Positions 17,015-25,004 of a stretch of DNA of 64,000 nt are shown here, one piece after another (position 1 is the stretch's first letter; each line of letters begins with the position of its first letter). The notes under the pieces are model-generated. The model ran no database searches and was not told the DNA's origin. It was given only the letters and a program-made list of their open reading frames with translations. Location of the stretch: NCBI GenBank assembly GCA_035995885.1, contig DASYKC010000211.1, forward strand, positions 4,854 to 68,853. The letters run 5' to 3'. The position numbers and the translations under genes are program-made. This stretch comes from Schlegelella_A sp035995885 (GTDB lineage Bacteria; Pseudomonadota; Gammaproteobacteria; Burkholderiales; Burkholderiaceae_C).

Positions 17015-17152
17015 GGGTTCTGACGGTAGATTCAAGCCTCTTGCTGCGCCGACTCGGCCCCGCTTCGCAGTGGCGGGCTCTCGCTCGGTCGCCTGTATCC
17101 GAACGTCGCGAGACGGTCGATCTTCGCCGAGGCAGATGGCGAAAAGCCTTCG

Positions 17153-17158
17153 AGTATA
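17153..17158 (-). promoter_or_regulatory. -10-like hexamer upstream of rplM
   Basis: TATACT on the minus strand (17153-17158) is a 5-of-6 match to a sigma-70 -10 element, about 140 bases before the rplM start. No convincing -35 lies at 16-18 bases, so this is only a candidate. The 239-base gap between rplM and the GNAT gene holds no other feature I can support. Confidence 0.3.
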
Positions 17159-17253
17159 GCCGGTGTCGGGTGTGACAGCCGCCATCGCCGACGCCGCTGG
17201 AATGCGCTCCCTGGCCAAAGTCTCTACACTTCGGGTTAACCCTAGGTACATCC

Positions 17254-17979
17254 ATGAGTCTCCTGCCCGAACTGGACGCTCCCGTGCGCGACCCCACGCT
17301 GCCCACCGGCGAGCCTGTGACTCCGGCCGATTCGCCGGCGCGGCCGGGACGCGCCTGGGTGCCGATCCGCTCCCTCGGGCCGCGTCACCGCGAACGGATC
17401 GCCGCTCACCTGACCGCCCTCGACGAGCGCTCGCGCTACCTGCGCTTCGGCTACGCCGCCAGCGACGCGCACATCGCCCGCTACGTCGACACCCTCGACT
17501 TCGAGCACGATGAGGTCTTCGGCATCTTCAACCGGCGCCTCGAGCTGATCGCCCTCGCCCACCTGGCGCACCGCCCCGAAGACGCCCCTCGCGGCAGGCC
17601 GGCGGCCTCCGAGTTCGGTGTCTCGGTGCTGCCCAACGCGCGACGCCGCGGCTTCGGTCGGCGCCTCTTCGAGCACGCCATGCTGCACGCGCGCAACCGC
17701 CAGGTCGAGACGATGTTCATCCATGCCCTGAGCGAAAACACGGCCATGCTCAAGCTGGCACGCGGCGCCGGCGCGACCATCGAGCGCGACGGCTCGGAGT
17801 CGGAAGCCTGGCTCAAGCTGCCGCCGGATTCCTTCGCCTCGCATCTCGACCAGCTGCTTGTCGATCAGGCCGGCGAGATCGACTACCGCATCAAGGCGCA
17901 GGCGCGCCGCCCCGAGCCCGCCGCACCCGCCAGCCGCGACGACGCCGCGGCGGCAACCTCGGCTGACGCGGAGTCCTAG
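17254..17979 (+). CDS. GNAT-family N-acetyltransferase
   Basis: Predicted acetyl-CoA-dependent acetyltransferase of 241 residues, cytoplasmic. The acetyl-CoA loop has the RxxGxG form in RRRGFGRRLFEHAM at about residues 130-143, preceded by the strand FGVSVLP. A RYLRFGY segment near 66-72 is seen in GNAT proteins of this type. Residues 1-35 and the last 30 are Pro/Ala/acid-rich and probably disordered. It is divergent from rplM. The substrate is unknown. Confidence 0.85.
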   Translation: MSLLPELDAPVRDPTLPTGEPVTPADSPARPGRAWVPIRSLGPRHRERIAAHLTALDERSRYLRFGYAASDAHIARYVDTLDFEHDEVFGIFNRRLELIALAHLAHRPEDAPRGRPAASEFGVSVLPNARRRGFGRRLFEHAMLHARNRQVETMFIHALSENTAMLKLARGAGATIERDGSESEAWLKLPPDSFASHLDQLLVDQAGEIDYRIKAQARRPEPAAPASRDDAAAATSADAES

Positions 17980-18119
17980 CCGCTCGTCAGTTTTCGCATG
18001 GTCTTGGCCCGCCGCAGTCGTAAGAGGGATGGCCGGATCGGCGCAGTCGCCGCTAACATCCAACCCTTCGCCTGGCATGCACGCCGGGAATCCCGGCGCT
18101 CTGGATTGGACGGCTCGTG

Positions 18120-18989
18120 ATGGAAAGGCTTCCGTGGATCGCAGCGGTGCTGGCGCTCTCGCTGCTCGCGGTCGTCATCCTCGTCGGGATCTGGATCCTG
18201 CGCCGCCCGAAGCGCCTGCCGCCGCTGCCCACCGAGTGGTCGCTGTCGGCGCGGCCGGTGTTCTCGACCGACGAGCGCCGCGTCTACAAGCTCTTGCGCG
18301 AAGCGCTGCCGCATCACATCGTTCTCTCGAAGCTGCCGCTGGTGCGCTTCTCGCAGCCGAGCGATCCGGCCGAGGTGCGCTTCTGGTACGACCTGCTCGG
18401 CGCCATCAACGTCACCTTCGCGGTCTGCAGCGCGAACGGCCGCGTCCTCGCCGCGATCGACCTCGACACCGACCGCGGCAACTCGCGCCGCATCCTGCAG
18501 ATCAAGCAGTCGGTGCTGGGCGCCTGCCGCATCCGCTACCTGCGCTGCCCGGTCGACAACCTGCCGACGGCGGCGGAGCTGCAGCTGCTCGTGCCGAGCA
18601 GCACGGCAGCGACGGCACGCGGCCCGCAGCCCGGGATCGTGCCGCCGCGCGACCTCGACGAAGCACGCGATTCGCTCGCCAGCACCGTGGCGACGCGGCG
18701 CGCCCAGCGCAGCGCGCTCTGGCAGGATTCGTCGGTCTTCCAGGATTCGTTCTTCGCGCCGGACAGCCGGCTCGACAGCCTCGGCAACAGCGAGTTCGCA
18801 TCGCTGTCGTTCGCGAATCCGCGCACGCCCGCAGCGCGCAGCGCCAACGGCCACGACGCGACGCTGGGCGTCGTCGAGCGCAACGGCGCCGCGCCGTACC
18901 CGGCCGGCAAGTCCGGCGAAGACGGTGACGACACGGCGGGCGTCGTCGTCGACACGCCGTCGCCGCTCACCTCGCGCTCGCATCATTAG
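18120..18989 (+). CDS. Membrane-anchored DUF2726 protein
   Basis: Protein of 289 residues with one N-terminal hydrophobic anchor (about residues 6-26) followed by a basic RRPKR stretch, so the bulk is probably cytoplasmic. The domain at about 40-155 fits DUF2726: LLREALPHHIVLSKLPLVRF, then RFWYDLLGAINVTFAVC and a VLAAIDLD strand. That resembles a restriction-endonuclease-like fold and a type of topoisomerase-associated domain. The C-terminal 130 residues are low-complexity Ser/Ala/Asp-rich. The ATG at 18120 is preferred over the GTG one codon earlier. The function is unknown; a nucleic-acid role is a guess from the family. Confidence 0.75.
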   Translation: MERLPWIAAVLALSLLAVVILVGIWILRRPKRLPPLPTEWSLSARPVFSTDERRVYKLLREALPHHIVLSKLPLVRFSQPSDPAEVRFWYDLLGAINVTFAVCSANGRVLAAIDLDTDRGNSRRILQIKQSVLGACRIRYLRCPVDNLPTAAELQLLVPSSTAATARGPQPGIVPPRDLDEARDSLASTVATRRAQRSALWQDSSVFQDSFFAPDSRLDSLGNSEFASLSFANPRTPAARSANGHDATLGVVERNGAAPYPAGKSGEDGDDTAGVVVDTPSPLTSRSHH

Positions 18990-19021
18990 CCGCACGCGCC
19001 GGCCGCTGCCGGCGTTCATCG

Positions 19022-20089
19022 ATGGGCGCTGACGCTTCCTCCGACACGGCCGCCGCCCAGGCGCCGTACACCGACCTCACTCCCGGCGGCGTTCTCGATG
19101 CGCTCGACGCGGTCGGGCTGTGGGGCGACGGCCGGCTGATCCAGCTCAACTCGTACGAGAACCGCGTCTTCCAGGTCTTCCTCGAAGGCGGCCGCGTCGT
19201 CGTCGCCAAGTTCTATCGGCCCGGCCGCTGGAGCGATGCGCAGATCCTCGAGGAGCACGCGTTCGCTGCCGAGCTCGCGCGCAGCGAGATCCCGGTCGCG
19301 GCGCCGATCCCGCTCGCACTCGACGCGCGCTCGCCGCACTTGGCCGCGGTCGCGAGCGCGGGCGCCACCCTCGCGCGCCTGAGCACCGATGCCGGCGCCG
19401 TCTACCGCTTCGGCGTCACCGAGCGGCTCGCCGGCCGCGCCCCCGAGCTCGAGGACGCCGAGGTGCGACGCTGGCTCGGCCGCTACATCGGCCGGCTCCA
19501 CGCGGTCGGCGCGGTCGCGCCGTTCGCGCAGCGCATGACGCTCGACGTCGCGACCTACGGCGAGGCCAGCCGCGACTTCCTGCTCGCGCAGCGCCTCGTC
19601 TCCGACGACGTCGCCGAGCGCTGGCGCGTGCTCGCCGAGCAGGCGCTCGCCGTCTGCCGCGGCGCCTTCGCCGCGGTCGCGCCGCGGCAGATCCGCCTCC
19701 ATGGCGACTGCCATCCGGGCAACATCCTCTGGACCGATGCCGGCCCGCATTTCGTCGACCTCGACGACGCCGTCATGGGGCCGGCGGTGCAGGACCTCTG
19801 GATGCTGCTCTCAGGCGATCGCGCCGCGATGACGCGCCAGCTCCTCGACGTCCTTGAGGGCTACGAGGCGTTCATGGATTTCGACTGGCGCGAGCTGCGC
19901 CTGCTCGAGCCGCTGCGCACCTTGCGCATGCTCCACCACAGCGCCTGGATCGCGCGGCGCTGGAGCGATCCGACCTTCCCGATCAACTTCCCCTGGTTCG
20001 CGAGCCCGGCCTACTGGGCCGACCAGTGCACGCGCCTCGCCGAGCAGCTCGAGGCGATGGCCGAGCCGCCCCTCGGCGGGCCGGCCTGA
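19022..20089 (+). CDS. srkA: Stress response kinase A (SrkA/RdoA/YihE)
   Basis: Cytoplasmic Ser/Thr protein kinase of the APH/choline-kinase fold, 355 residues. Members of this family counter stress-induced death in enterobacteria. The N-lobe has NSYENRVFQV (about residues 42-51) and the lysine strand VVVAKFYRPGRWS (about 59-71). The catalytic loop reads LHGDCHPGNILW (about 227-238) and the metal-binding DLDDAVMGPAVQDLW follows at about 245-259. All key residues are present. It is convergent with htpG, a heat-shock gene, with a hairpin between the two. Confidence 0.9.
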   Translation: MGADASSDTAAAQAPYTDLTPGGVLDALDAVGLWGDGRLIQLNSYENRVFQVFLEGGRVVVAKFYRPGRWSDAQILEEHAFAAELARSEIPVAAPIPLALDARSPHLAAVASAGATLARLSTDAGAVYRFGVTERLAGRAPELEDAEVRRWLGRYIGRLHAVGAVAPFAQRMTLDVATYGEASRDFLLAQRLVSDDVAERWRVLAEQALAVCRGAFAAVAPRQIRLHGDCHPGNILWTDAGPHFVDLDDAVMGPAVQDLWMLLSGDRAAMTRQLLDVLEGYEAFMDFDWRELRLLEPLRTLRMLHHSAWIARRWSDPTFPINFPWFASPAYWADQCTRLAEQLEAMAEPPLGGPA

Positions 20090-20120
20090 CCTCGACGGTC
20101 GTCCCAGCAGGTGTCAGGCG

Positions 20121-20153
20121 GCAGCGCCGCCGGCAGAACGCCGCCGGCGCTGC
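20121..20153. terminator. Hairpin between convergent srkA and htpG
   Basis: GCAGCGCC (20121-20128) pairs perfectly with GGCGCTGC (20146-20153) around a 17-base GC-rich loop that can also pair partly. There is no U-run on either side. It lies 5 bases beyond the htpG stop and 31 beyond the srkA stop, so it may act as a weak bidirectional terminator. Confidence 0.4.
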
Positions 20154-20157
20154 GCCC

Positions 20158-22047
20158 TCAGGCGAGAAGCAGCGCGTTGACACGCCTCACGTAGGCGGCC
20201 GGATCCTCGAGCTGGCCGCCTTCGGCCAAGAGCGCCTGATCGAAGAGGATGCCGGCGAGGTCGTCGAAGCGCTCGCTCGACTCGAGCCGCTTGACCAGCG
20301 GATGCTCGGCGTTGACCTCGAGGATCGGCTGCGATGCCGGCGCGCCCTGCCCGGCCTGCTTCAGCAGGCGCGCGAGGTGGCCGCTCATGTCGCCCTCCTC
20401 GACGACGAGGCAGGCCGGCGAATCGACCAGTCGCGTCGTCACGCGAACGTCCTTGGCGCGGTCCTTGAGCGAGATCCTGAGCCGCTCGAGCGTCGGCTTG
20501 AACGCGGTCGCGGCTTCCTCGGCCTGCTTCTTCTCGGCCTCGTCGGCGAGCTTGCCGAGGTCGACCGAGCCCTTGGCGACGCTTTGCAGCGGATGGCCGT
20601 CAAACTCGTAGAGATGCGAGAGCAGCCACTCGTCGACGCGGTCGGTGAGCAGCAGCACCTCGATGCCCTTCTTCTTGAAGATCTCGAGCTGCGGGCTGTT
20701 CCTGGCTGTCGCCAGCGTGTCGGCGGTGACGTAGTAGATCGCCTCCTGGCCTTCCTTCATGCGGCTCGCGTACTCCGGGAGCGACACGTTCTGGGTGCTG
20801 CCGTCGTCGTGCGTCGAGGCGAATCGGTAGAGCTTGGTGAGGCGATCACGGTTGCCGTGGTCCTCGCCGATGCCTTCCTTGAGGACGACGCCGAAGTCCT
20901 TCCAGAAGGCGGCGTACTTGTCCTTCTCGGCGGCGTCCTCGCTCTCGGCGAGGCCCTCGAGCATCGACAGCACGCGCTTGGTCGAGCCTTCGCGGATCGC
21001 CTTGACGTCGCGGCTTTCCTGGAGCAGCTCGCGCGAGACGTTGAGCGGCAGATCGCTCGAATCGATCACGCCCTTGACGAAGCGCAGGTAGACCGGCATC
21101 AGCGCCTCGGCGTCGTCCATGATGAAGACGCGCTTGACGTAGAGCTTGACGCCGCCGCGCTTGTCGCGGTTCCAGAGATCGAAGGGCGCCTTCGCCGGGA
21201 TGTAGAGCAGCTGCGTGTATTCGCTCCGGCCCTCGACCCGGTTGTGCGTGTAGGCGAGCGGCGCCTCGCTGTCGTAGCTGATCTGCTTGTAGAACTCCTC
21301 GTACTGCTCCTTGGTGATCTCGCTCTTCGGCCGCGACCAGAGCGCCGACGCCTTGTTGACGGGCGCCCAGTCGCCCTTCGTGACCTGCTTCTTCGCCTCC
21401 TCGTCCCACTCCTCCTTCTGCATCAGGATCGGCAGCGAGATGTGGTCGGAATACTTCGAGATGATCGAGCGCAGCTTCCACGACGAGAGGAACTCCTCCT
21501 CGCCCTCGCGCAAGTGGAGGATGACGCTCGTGCCGCGCTCCGGCCGCGCGATCGTCTCGACCTCGAACTCGCCGGCGCCTTCGGAAGTCCAGCGCACGCC
21601 TTCTTCGGCCGGCAGGCCGGCGCGGCGCGACTCGACCGTGATCTTGTCGGCGACGATGAAGCCCGAGTAGAAGCCGACGCCGAACTGGCCGATCAGCTGC
21701 GCGTCCTTCTTCTGGTCGCCCTCGAGCGCCGACACGAACTCGCGCGTGCCGCTCTTGGCGATCGTGCCGAGGTTGGCGACCGCCTCTTCGGCCGACAGGC
21801 CGATGCCGTTGTCGGTGATCGTGATCGTCTTCGCGTCCTTGTCGAAGGCGACGCGCACCTCGAGCTCGGTTTTGCCCTCGTAGAGCTCGGGCTTGAGGGT
21901 CGCCTCGAAGCGCAGCTTGTCGCACGCGTCGGACGCGTTCGAGACCAGCTCGCGCAGGAAGATCTCCTTGTTCGAGTACAGCGAGTGGGTGACGAGGTGC
22001 AGGATCTGCTTGACCTCGGCCTGGAAGGAAAGGGTTTGCTTGTCCAT
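20158..22047 (-). CDS. htpG: Chaperone HtpG (Hsp90)
   Basis: Cytoplasmic ATP-dependent Hsp90 chaperone of 629 residues, full length. The GHKL ATPase motifs are intact: LRELVSNASDACDKLRF near residues 30-46, DNGIGLS near 80-86, and the lid glycines in GQFGVGFYSGFIVADKI at about 117-133. The middle-domain RVFIMDD segment and a C-terminal dimerisation region follow. A sigma-32-type promoter is visible upstream (22115-22142), so heat induction is expected. Confidence 0.98.
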   Translation of the reverse strand: MDKQTLSFQAEVKQILHLVTHSLYSNKEIFLRELVSNASDACDKLRFEATLKPELYEGKTELEVRVAFDKDAKTITITDNGIGLSAEEAVANLGTIAKSGTREFVSALEGDQKKDAQLIGQFGVGFYSGFIVADKITVESRRAGLPAEEGVRWTSEGAGEFEVETIARPERGTSVILHLREGEEEFLSSWKLRSIISKYSDHISLPILMQKEEWDEEAKKQVTKGDWAPVNKASALWSRPKSEITKEQYEEFYKQISYDSEAPLAYTHNRVEGRSEYTQLLYIPAKAPFDLWNRDKRGGVKLYVKRVFIMDDAEALMPVYLRFVKGVIDSSDLPLNVSRELLQESRDVKAIREGSTKRVLSMLEGLAESEDAAEKDKYAAFWKDFGVVLKEGIGEDHGNRDRLTKLYRFASTHDDGSTQNVSLPEYASRMKEGQEAIYYVTADTLATARNSPQLEIFKKKGIEVLLLTDRVDEWLLSHLYEFDGHPLQSVAKGSVDLGKLADEAEKKQAEEAATAFKPTLERLRISLKDRAKDVRVTTRLVDSPACLVVEEGDMSGHLARLLKQAGQGAPASQPILEVNAEHPLVKRLESSERFDDLAGILFDQALLAEGGQLEDPAAYVRRVNALLLA

Positions 22048-22114
22048 CGACGGTTCCGGGACGATTGAAGGAAGAGGCGGCCCGAGCGGCCGGGCGCCGC
22101 AGCGGCGCGTCGGC

Positions 22115-22142
22115 AGATGGCGGCGCGGCCGGGCCTTTCAAG
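22115..22142 (-). promoter_or_regulatory. Heat-shock (sigma-32) promoter of htpG
   Basis: On the minus strand the -35 element CTTGAAA (22136-22142) is followed after exactly 13 bases by CGCCATCT (22115-22122). The sigma-32 consensus is CTTGAAA, 11-16 bases, CCCCATNT; only one defined position differs. The predicted start of transcription is about 60 bases upstream of the htpG ATG. Confidence 0.8.
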
Positions 22143-22182
22143 GCCGGATCCTAGAATCGAACGACACCCCCGGGGAGACGGC

Positions 22183-23106
22183 ATGAACCGATGGCATCGT
22201 CGCCAAGCGATCGCCTGGACGCTGGCATGGGCCGCGCTCGGCGCGCAGGCGCAGGGCGCTTCGGCACCGGCGGCCAGCGATGGCGCGCGCGAGGCGATCC
22301 GGCAAGAGGTCGATCGCGTCAAGATCGTCGGCCCGGCCGAGGTCGTCCTCATCGACCAGGCCAGGCTTGCCTTGCCCTCCGCGCGCATGTGGGTGCCGCA
22401 GCCGGTCGCCGGCCGGATCCTCGAGGCGATGGGCAACCGCCCGGGGCCGCGCCTGCTCGGCCTGATCTATCCGCTCGGCGAAAGCGAAGACTGGATCGTC
22501 GTCGCCGAGTACGAGCCCTCGGGCTACGTCAAGGACGACGACGCGCGCGACTGGAACGCCGACGACTTGCTGAAGAGCCTGAAGGACGGCACGGCGGAAG
22601 CGAACGAGGAGCGGCGCAAGCGCGGCTTTGCCGACATCGAGGTGACAGGATGGGCGGAAAAGCCCACCTACGACGCGGCGACGCACCGCCTGGTGTGGGC
22701 GGCGCTGGCGGCGCAGGCCGGCCAGCAGAGCGGGCCGACGATCGTCAACTACAACACCTACGCGCTCGGCCGCGAGGGCTTCATCAGCCTGAACCTGCTC
22801 ACCGACAGCAGCCATCTCGGCGCCGACAAGAAGCAGGCGCGCGACCTGCTCGGCCACCTCGAGTTCGTGAGCGGCAAGCGCTACGCCGACTTCGACAGCA
22901 AGACCGACCACATCGCCGAGTACGGCCTGGCCGCGCTCGTCGCCGGCGTCGCCGCGAAGAAGCTCGGCCTGCTCGCGATCATCGGCGTCGCCGTCGTCAA
23001 ATTCTGGAAGATCGGGCTGCTCGCCCTCGTCGGCGGCGGTGCGCTCTGGCCGCGCCTGAAGGCGCGCTTCGCCGGGAAGAAGAATGAAGCGCCGCCACCG
23101 CCGTGA
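22183..23106 (+). CDS. DUF2167 family membrane protein
   Basis: Protein of 307 residues from the ATG at 22183, preceded by GGGGAGA. An N-terminal signal segment (AIAWTLAWAALGAQAQG) leads to a periplasmic domain with the DUF2167 hallmarks: VLIDQARLALP, a PLGESEDWIVVAEYEPSGYVKDD region near 105-127, and NYNTYALGREGFISLNL. The C-terminus has two close hydrophobic stretches (about 247-290) and a basic tail. The function is unknown; related proteins are predicted membrane-anchored stress proteins. It is translationally coupled (GTGA) to the M50 protease gene, so the protease may process it or act with it. Confidence 0.8.
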   Translation: MNRWHRRQAIAWTLAWAALGAQAQGASAPAASDGAREAIRQEVDRVKIVGPAEVVLIDQARLALPSARMWVPQPVAGRILEAMGNRPGPRLLGLIYPLGESEDWIVVAEYEPSGYVKDDDARDWNADDLLKSLKDGTAEANEERRKRGFADIEVTGWAEKPTYDAATHRLVWAALAAQAGQQSGPTIVNYNTYALGREGFISLNLLTDSSHLGADKKQARDLLGHLEFVSGKRYADFDSKTDHIAEYGLAALVAGVAAKKLGLLAIIGVAVVKFWKIGLLALVGGGALWPRLKARFAGKKNEAPPPP

Positions 23107-23822
23107 TCAAGCTTCTCCTTCTCGTCCTCTCGGGCGCCAAGCTCGGCAAGCTGTTCGCGAGCGGCGGCACGATGCTGATCTCGCTCGTCGTCTATGCCTT
23201 CGTCTTCGGCTGGCGCTACGCGGCCGGCTTCATCGCCCTGCTGTTCGCGCACGAGATGGGGCACTACCTCGCCGCCCGCCAGCGCGGTCTGGCGGTCGGC
23301 CTGCCGACCTTCATCCCGTTCGTCGGCGCCTGGATCGACTTGAAGGAGCAACCGCGCGACGTCGAGACCGAAGCCTACGTCGCGCTCGCCGGGCCGCTGC
23401 TCGGCACCGTCGCGGCGATCGCCTGCTACCTCGCCGCCGACGACGGCGGGCCGCGCTGGCTGATGGCCGTCGCCTACGCGGGCTTCTTCATCAACCTCTT
23501 CAACCTGCTGCCGATCTCGCCGCTCGACGGCGGCCGCATCACCGCCGTCCTCTCGCCGCGGATCTGGTTCGTCGGCGTGCCGCTGCTCGGCGCGATGTTC
23601 CTCTGGCACCCGAACCCGGTCCTCATCCTGATCGCCCTGTTCGCGGCGCCGCAGCTGGTCAAGGCCTGGAAGTACGAGCCGAAGGCGCCCGAGAACCAGC
23701 GCTACTACACGATCGCGCCGCGGCGCCGGCTCGAGTACCTCGCGCTCTACTTCGGGCTGGCGGCGTACCTCGCCTTCATGGCGTACCGCACGCACGCGCT
23801 GATCGCGCCGGGCCCGTCGTGA
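23103..23822 (+). CDS. Site-2-protease-like (M50) membrane metalloprotease
   Basis: Intramembrane zinc protease of 239 residues. It starts at GTG 23103 inside the stop of the preceding gene (GTGA overlap). The zinc-binding HExxH is AHEMGHYLAAR, with H50, E51 and H54. The third-ligand motif is NLLPISPLDGGR at about 137-148. Several hydrophobic helices surround both. No PDZ domain is present, so it is a minimal site-2 protease. It again overlaps the next gene by 4 bases. The substrate is unknown; the coupled DUF2167 protein, which has C-terminal membrane segments, is one candidate. Confidence 0.88.
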   Translation: MIKLLLLVLSGAKLGKLFASGGTMLISLVVYAFVFGWRYAAGFIALLFAHEMGHYLAARQRGLAVGLPTFIPFVGAWIDLKEQPRDVETEAYVALAGPLLGTVAAIACYLAADDGGPRWLMAVAYAGFFINLFNLLPISPLDGGRITAVLSPRIWFVGVPLLGAMFLWHPNPVLILIALFAAPQLVKAWKYEPKAPENQRYYTIAPRRRLEYLALYFGLAAYLAFMAYRTHALIAPGPS

Positions 23823-24616
23823 GGACGGTGCGCGCGGTCCGCTACGTGACGCCGCTGCGCGAGGGCGGCTCGCTGCCGGCGATCGTCGAGGCCGACGACG
23901 AGGGCCTGTACGTCCTCAAGTTCCGCGGCGCCGGCCAGGGCCCGCGCGCGCTGATCGCCGAGCTCGTCGCCGGCGAGATCGCGCGCGCCGCCGGCCTGCC
24001 GGTGCCCGAGATCGTCTTTGCCTGCGTCGACGCCGACCTCGCCCGCACCGAGCCCGACGCCGAGATCCAGGATCTCATCCGCGCCAGCGCCAGCCTCGTC
24101 GACGGCAGCCAGGGGCTCAACCTCGCGCTCGACTACCTGCCCGGCTCGGCGACCTTCGATCCGCTCGCCTGGCGGCCCGACGCCGAGCTCGCGTCGCGGA
24201 TCGTCTGGTTCGACGCCTTCGTCACCAACCTCGACCGCACGGCGCGCAACACCAACATGCTCGTCTGGCACGACAGGCTCTGGCTGATCGACCACGGCGC
24301 GGCGCTCTACTTCCATCACTCGTCGCCCGACTTCGGCGCGCGCGCGGCGAGCCCGTTCGCGGCGATCAAGGATCACGTCCTGCTGCCGTTCGCGAGCCGT
24401 CTCGACGCCGCCGATGCGGCGATGACCGCGCAGCTGACGGTCGATCGCTTCGCCGCGATCACGGCGCTCATCCCCGACGACTGGCTCGACGCCGACCCGC
24501 ACTTTGCGAGCAAGGCCGCCCACCGCGCCGCCTACGCCGACTACTTCGCGCAGCGGCTCCGGCCGCCGCGCGCTTTCGCAGAGGAGGCGGCCCGTGCCCG
24601 ATCCGTGCACGTATGA
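23819..24616 (+). CDS. HipA-like kinase-fold protein (HipA_2 type)
   Basis: Protein of 265 residues from GTG 23819, overlapping the previous stop (GTGA). It has a compact HipA-type kinase fold: VLKFRGAGQGPRALIAELVAGEIARAAGLPVPEIV (nucleotide-binding lobe, about residues 30-64, Lys in VLKF), a catalytic loop NLDRTARNTNML (about 139-150) and the metal-binding LIDHGAAL (about 158-165). All catalytic residues seem present, so kinase activity is plausible. It lacks the N-terminal HipA subdomain, and no HipB-like HTH gene is adjacent. Instead it overlaps a DUF3037 gene by 23 bases, a pairing I recall from other genomes. Whether it is a toxin is unknown. Confidence 0.82.
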   Translation: MRTVRAVRYVTPLREGGSLPAIVEADDEGLYVLKFRGAGQGPRALIAELVAGEIARAAGLPVPEIVFACVDADLARTEPDAEIQDLIRASASLVDGSQGLNLALDYLPGSATFDPLAWRPDAELASRIVWFDAFVTNLDRTARNTNMLVWHDRLWLIDHGAALYFHHSSPDFGARAASPFAAIKDHVLLPFASRLDAADAAMTAQLTVDRFAAITALIPDDWLDADPHFASKAAHRAAYADYFAQRLRPPRAFAEEAARARSVHV

Positions 24617-25004
24617 CTACGCGATCGTCCGGGTCGTGCCGCGCGTCGAGCGCGGCGAGTTCGTCAACGTCGGCGCGATCGTCTCGTCCGACGCCGAGGG
24701 CTACCTCGCGGCGCGCTTCGCGGTCGACGCGGCGCGCCTGCTCGCGCTCGACCCGCACGTCGACCTGAAGGCGGTGCGCACCGGCCTCGACGCGATCGCC
24801 GCCGTCTGTGTCGGCGGTGCCGCGGCGGGCGCGATCGGGCGGCTGACGCTGCGCGAGCGCTTCCACTGGCTGGTCGCGCCGCGCAGCACGATCATCCAGA
24901 CGTCGGCCGTCCACACCGGCCGCTGCGACGACCTCGCGGACGAGCTCGACCACCTGCTCGAGACGATGGTGCGGCCGCCCTCGCCTTCACCGCTGCCGCC
25001 ATGA
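24594..25004 (+). CDS. DUF3037 protein, partner of HipA-like kinase
   Basis: Cytoplasmic protein of 136 residues. It starts at GTG 24594 with GAGGAGGCGG upstream, within the end of the HipA-like gene (23-base overlap). The family start YDYAIVRVVPRVERGEFVNVGAIV is clear at residues 6-29. The C-terminal half has RFHWLVAPRSTIIQTSAVHTG and an acidic helix (DDLADELDHLLETMV). The function of DUF3037 is unknown. Tight overlap with the kinase gene implies matched synthesis, as in toxin-antitoxin or kinase-regulator pairs. Confidence 0.85.
   Translation: MPDPCTYDYAIVRVVPRVERGEFVNVGAIVSSDAEGYLAARFAVDAARLLALDPHVDLKAVRTGLDAIAAVCVGGAAAGAIGRLTLRERFHWLVAPRSTIIQTSAVHTGRCDDLADELDHLLETMVRPPSPSPLPP

Noticed and set aside
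20026..22068. A 680-codon + strand frame opposite htpG
   Set aside because: Antisense shadow with Arg/Leu/Asp/Val-rich text; htpG is complete on the minus strand with a sigma-32 promoter.
22183..23106. DUF2167 protein as a classic transporter or enzyme
   Set aside because: Only a signal, a soluble domain and C-terminal helices are visible; no catalytic motif supports a function.
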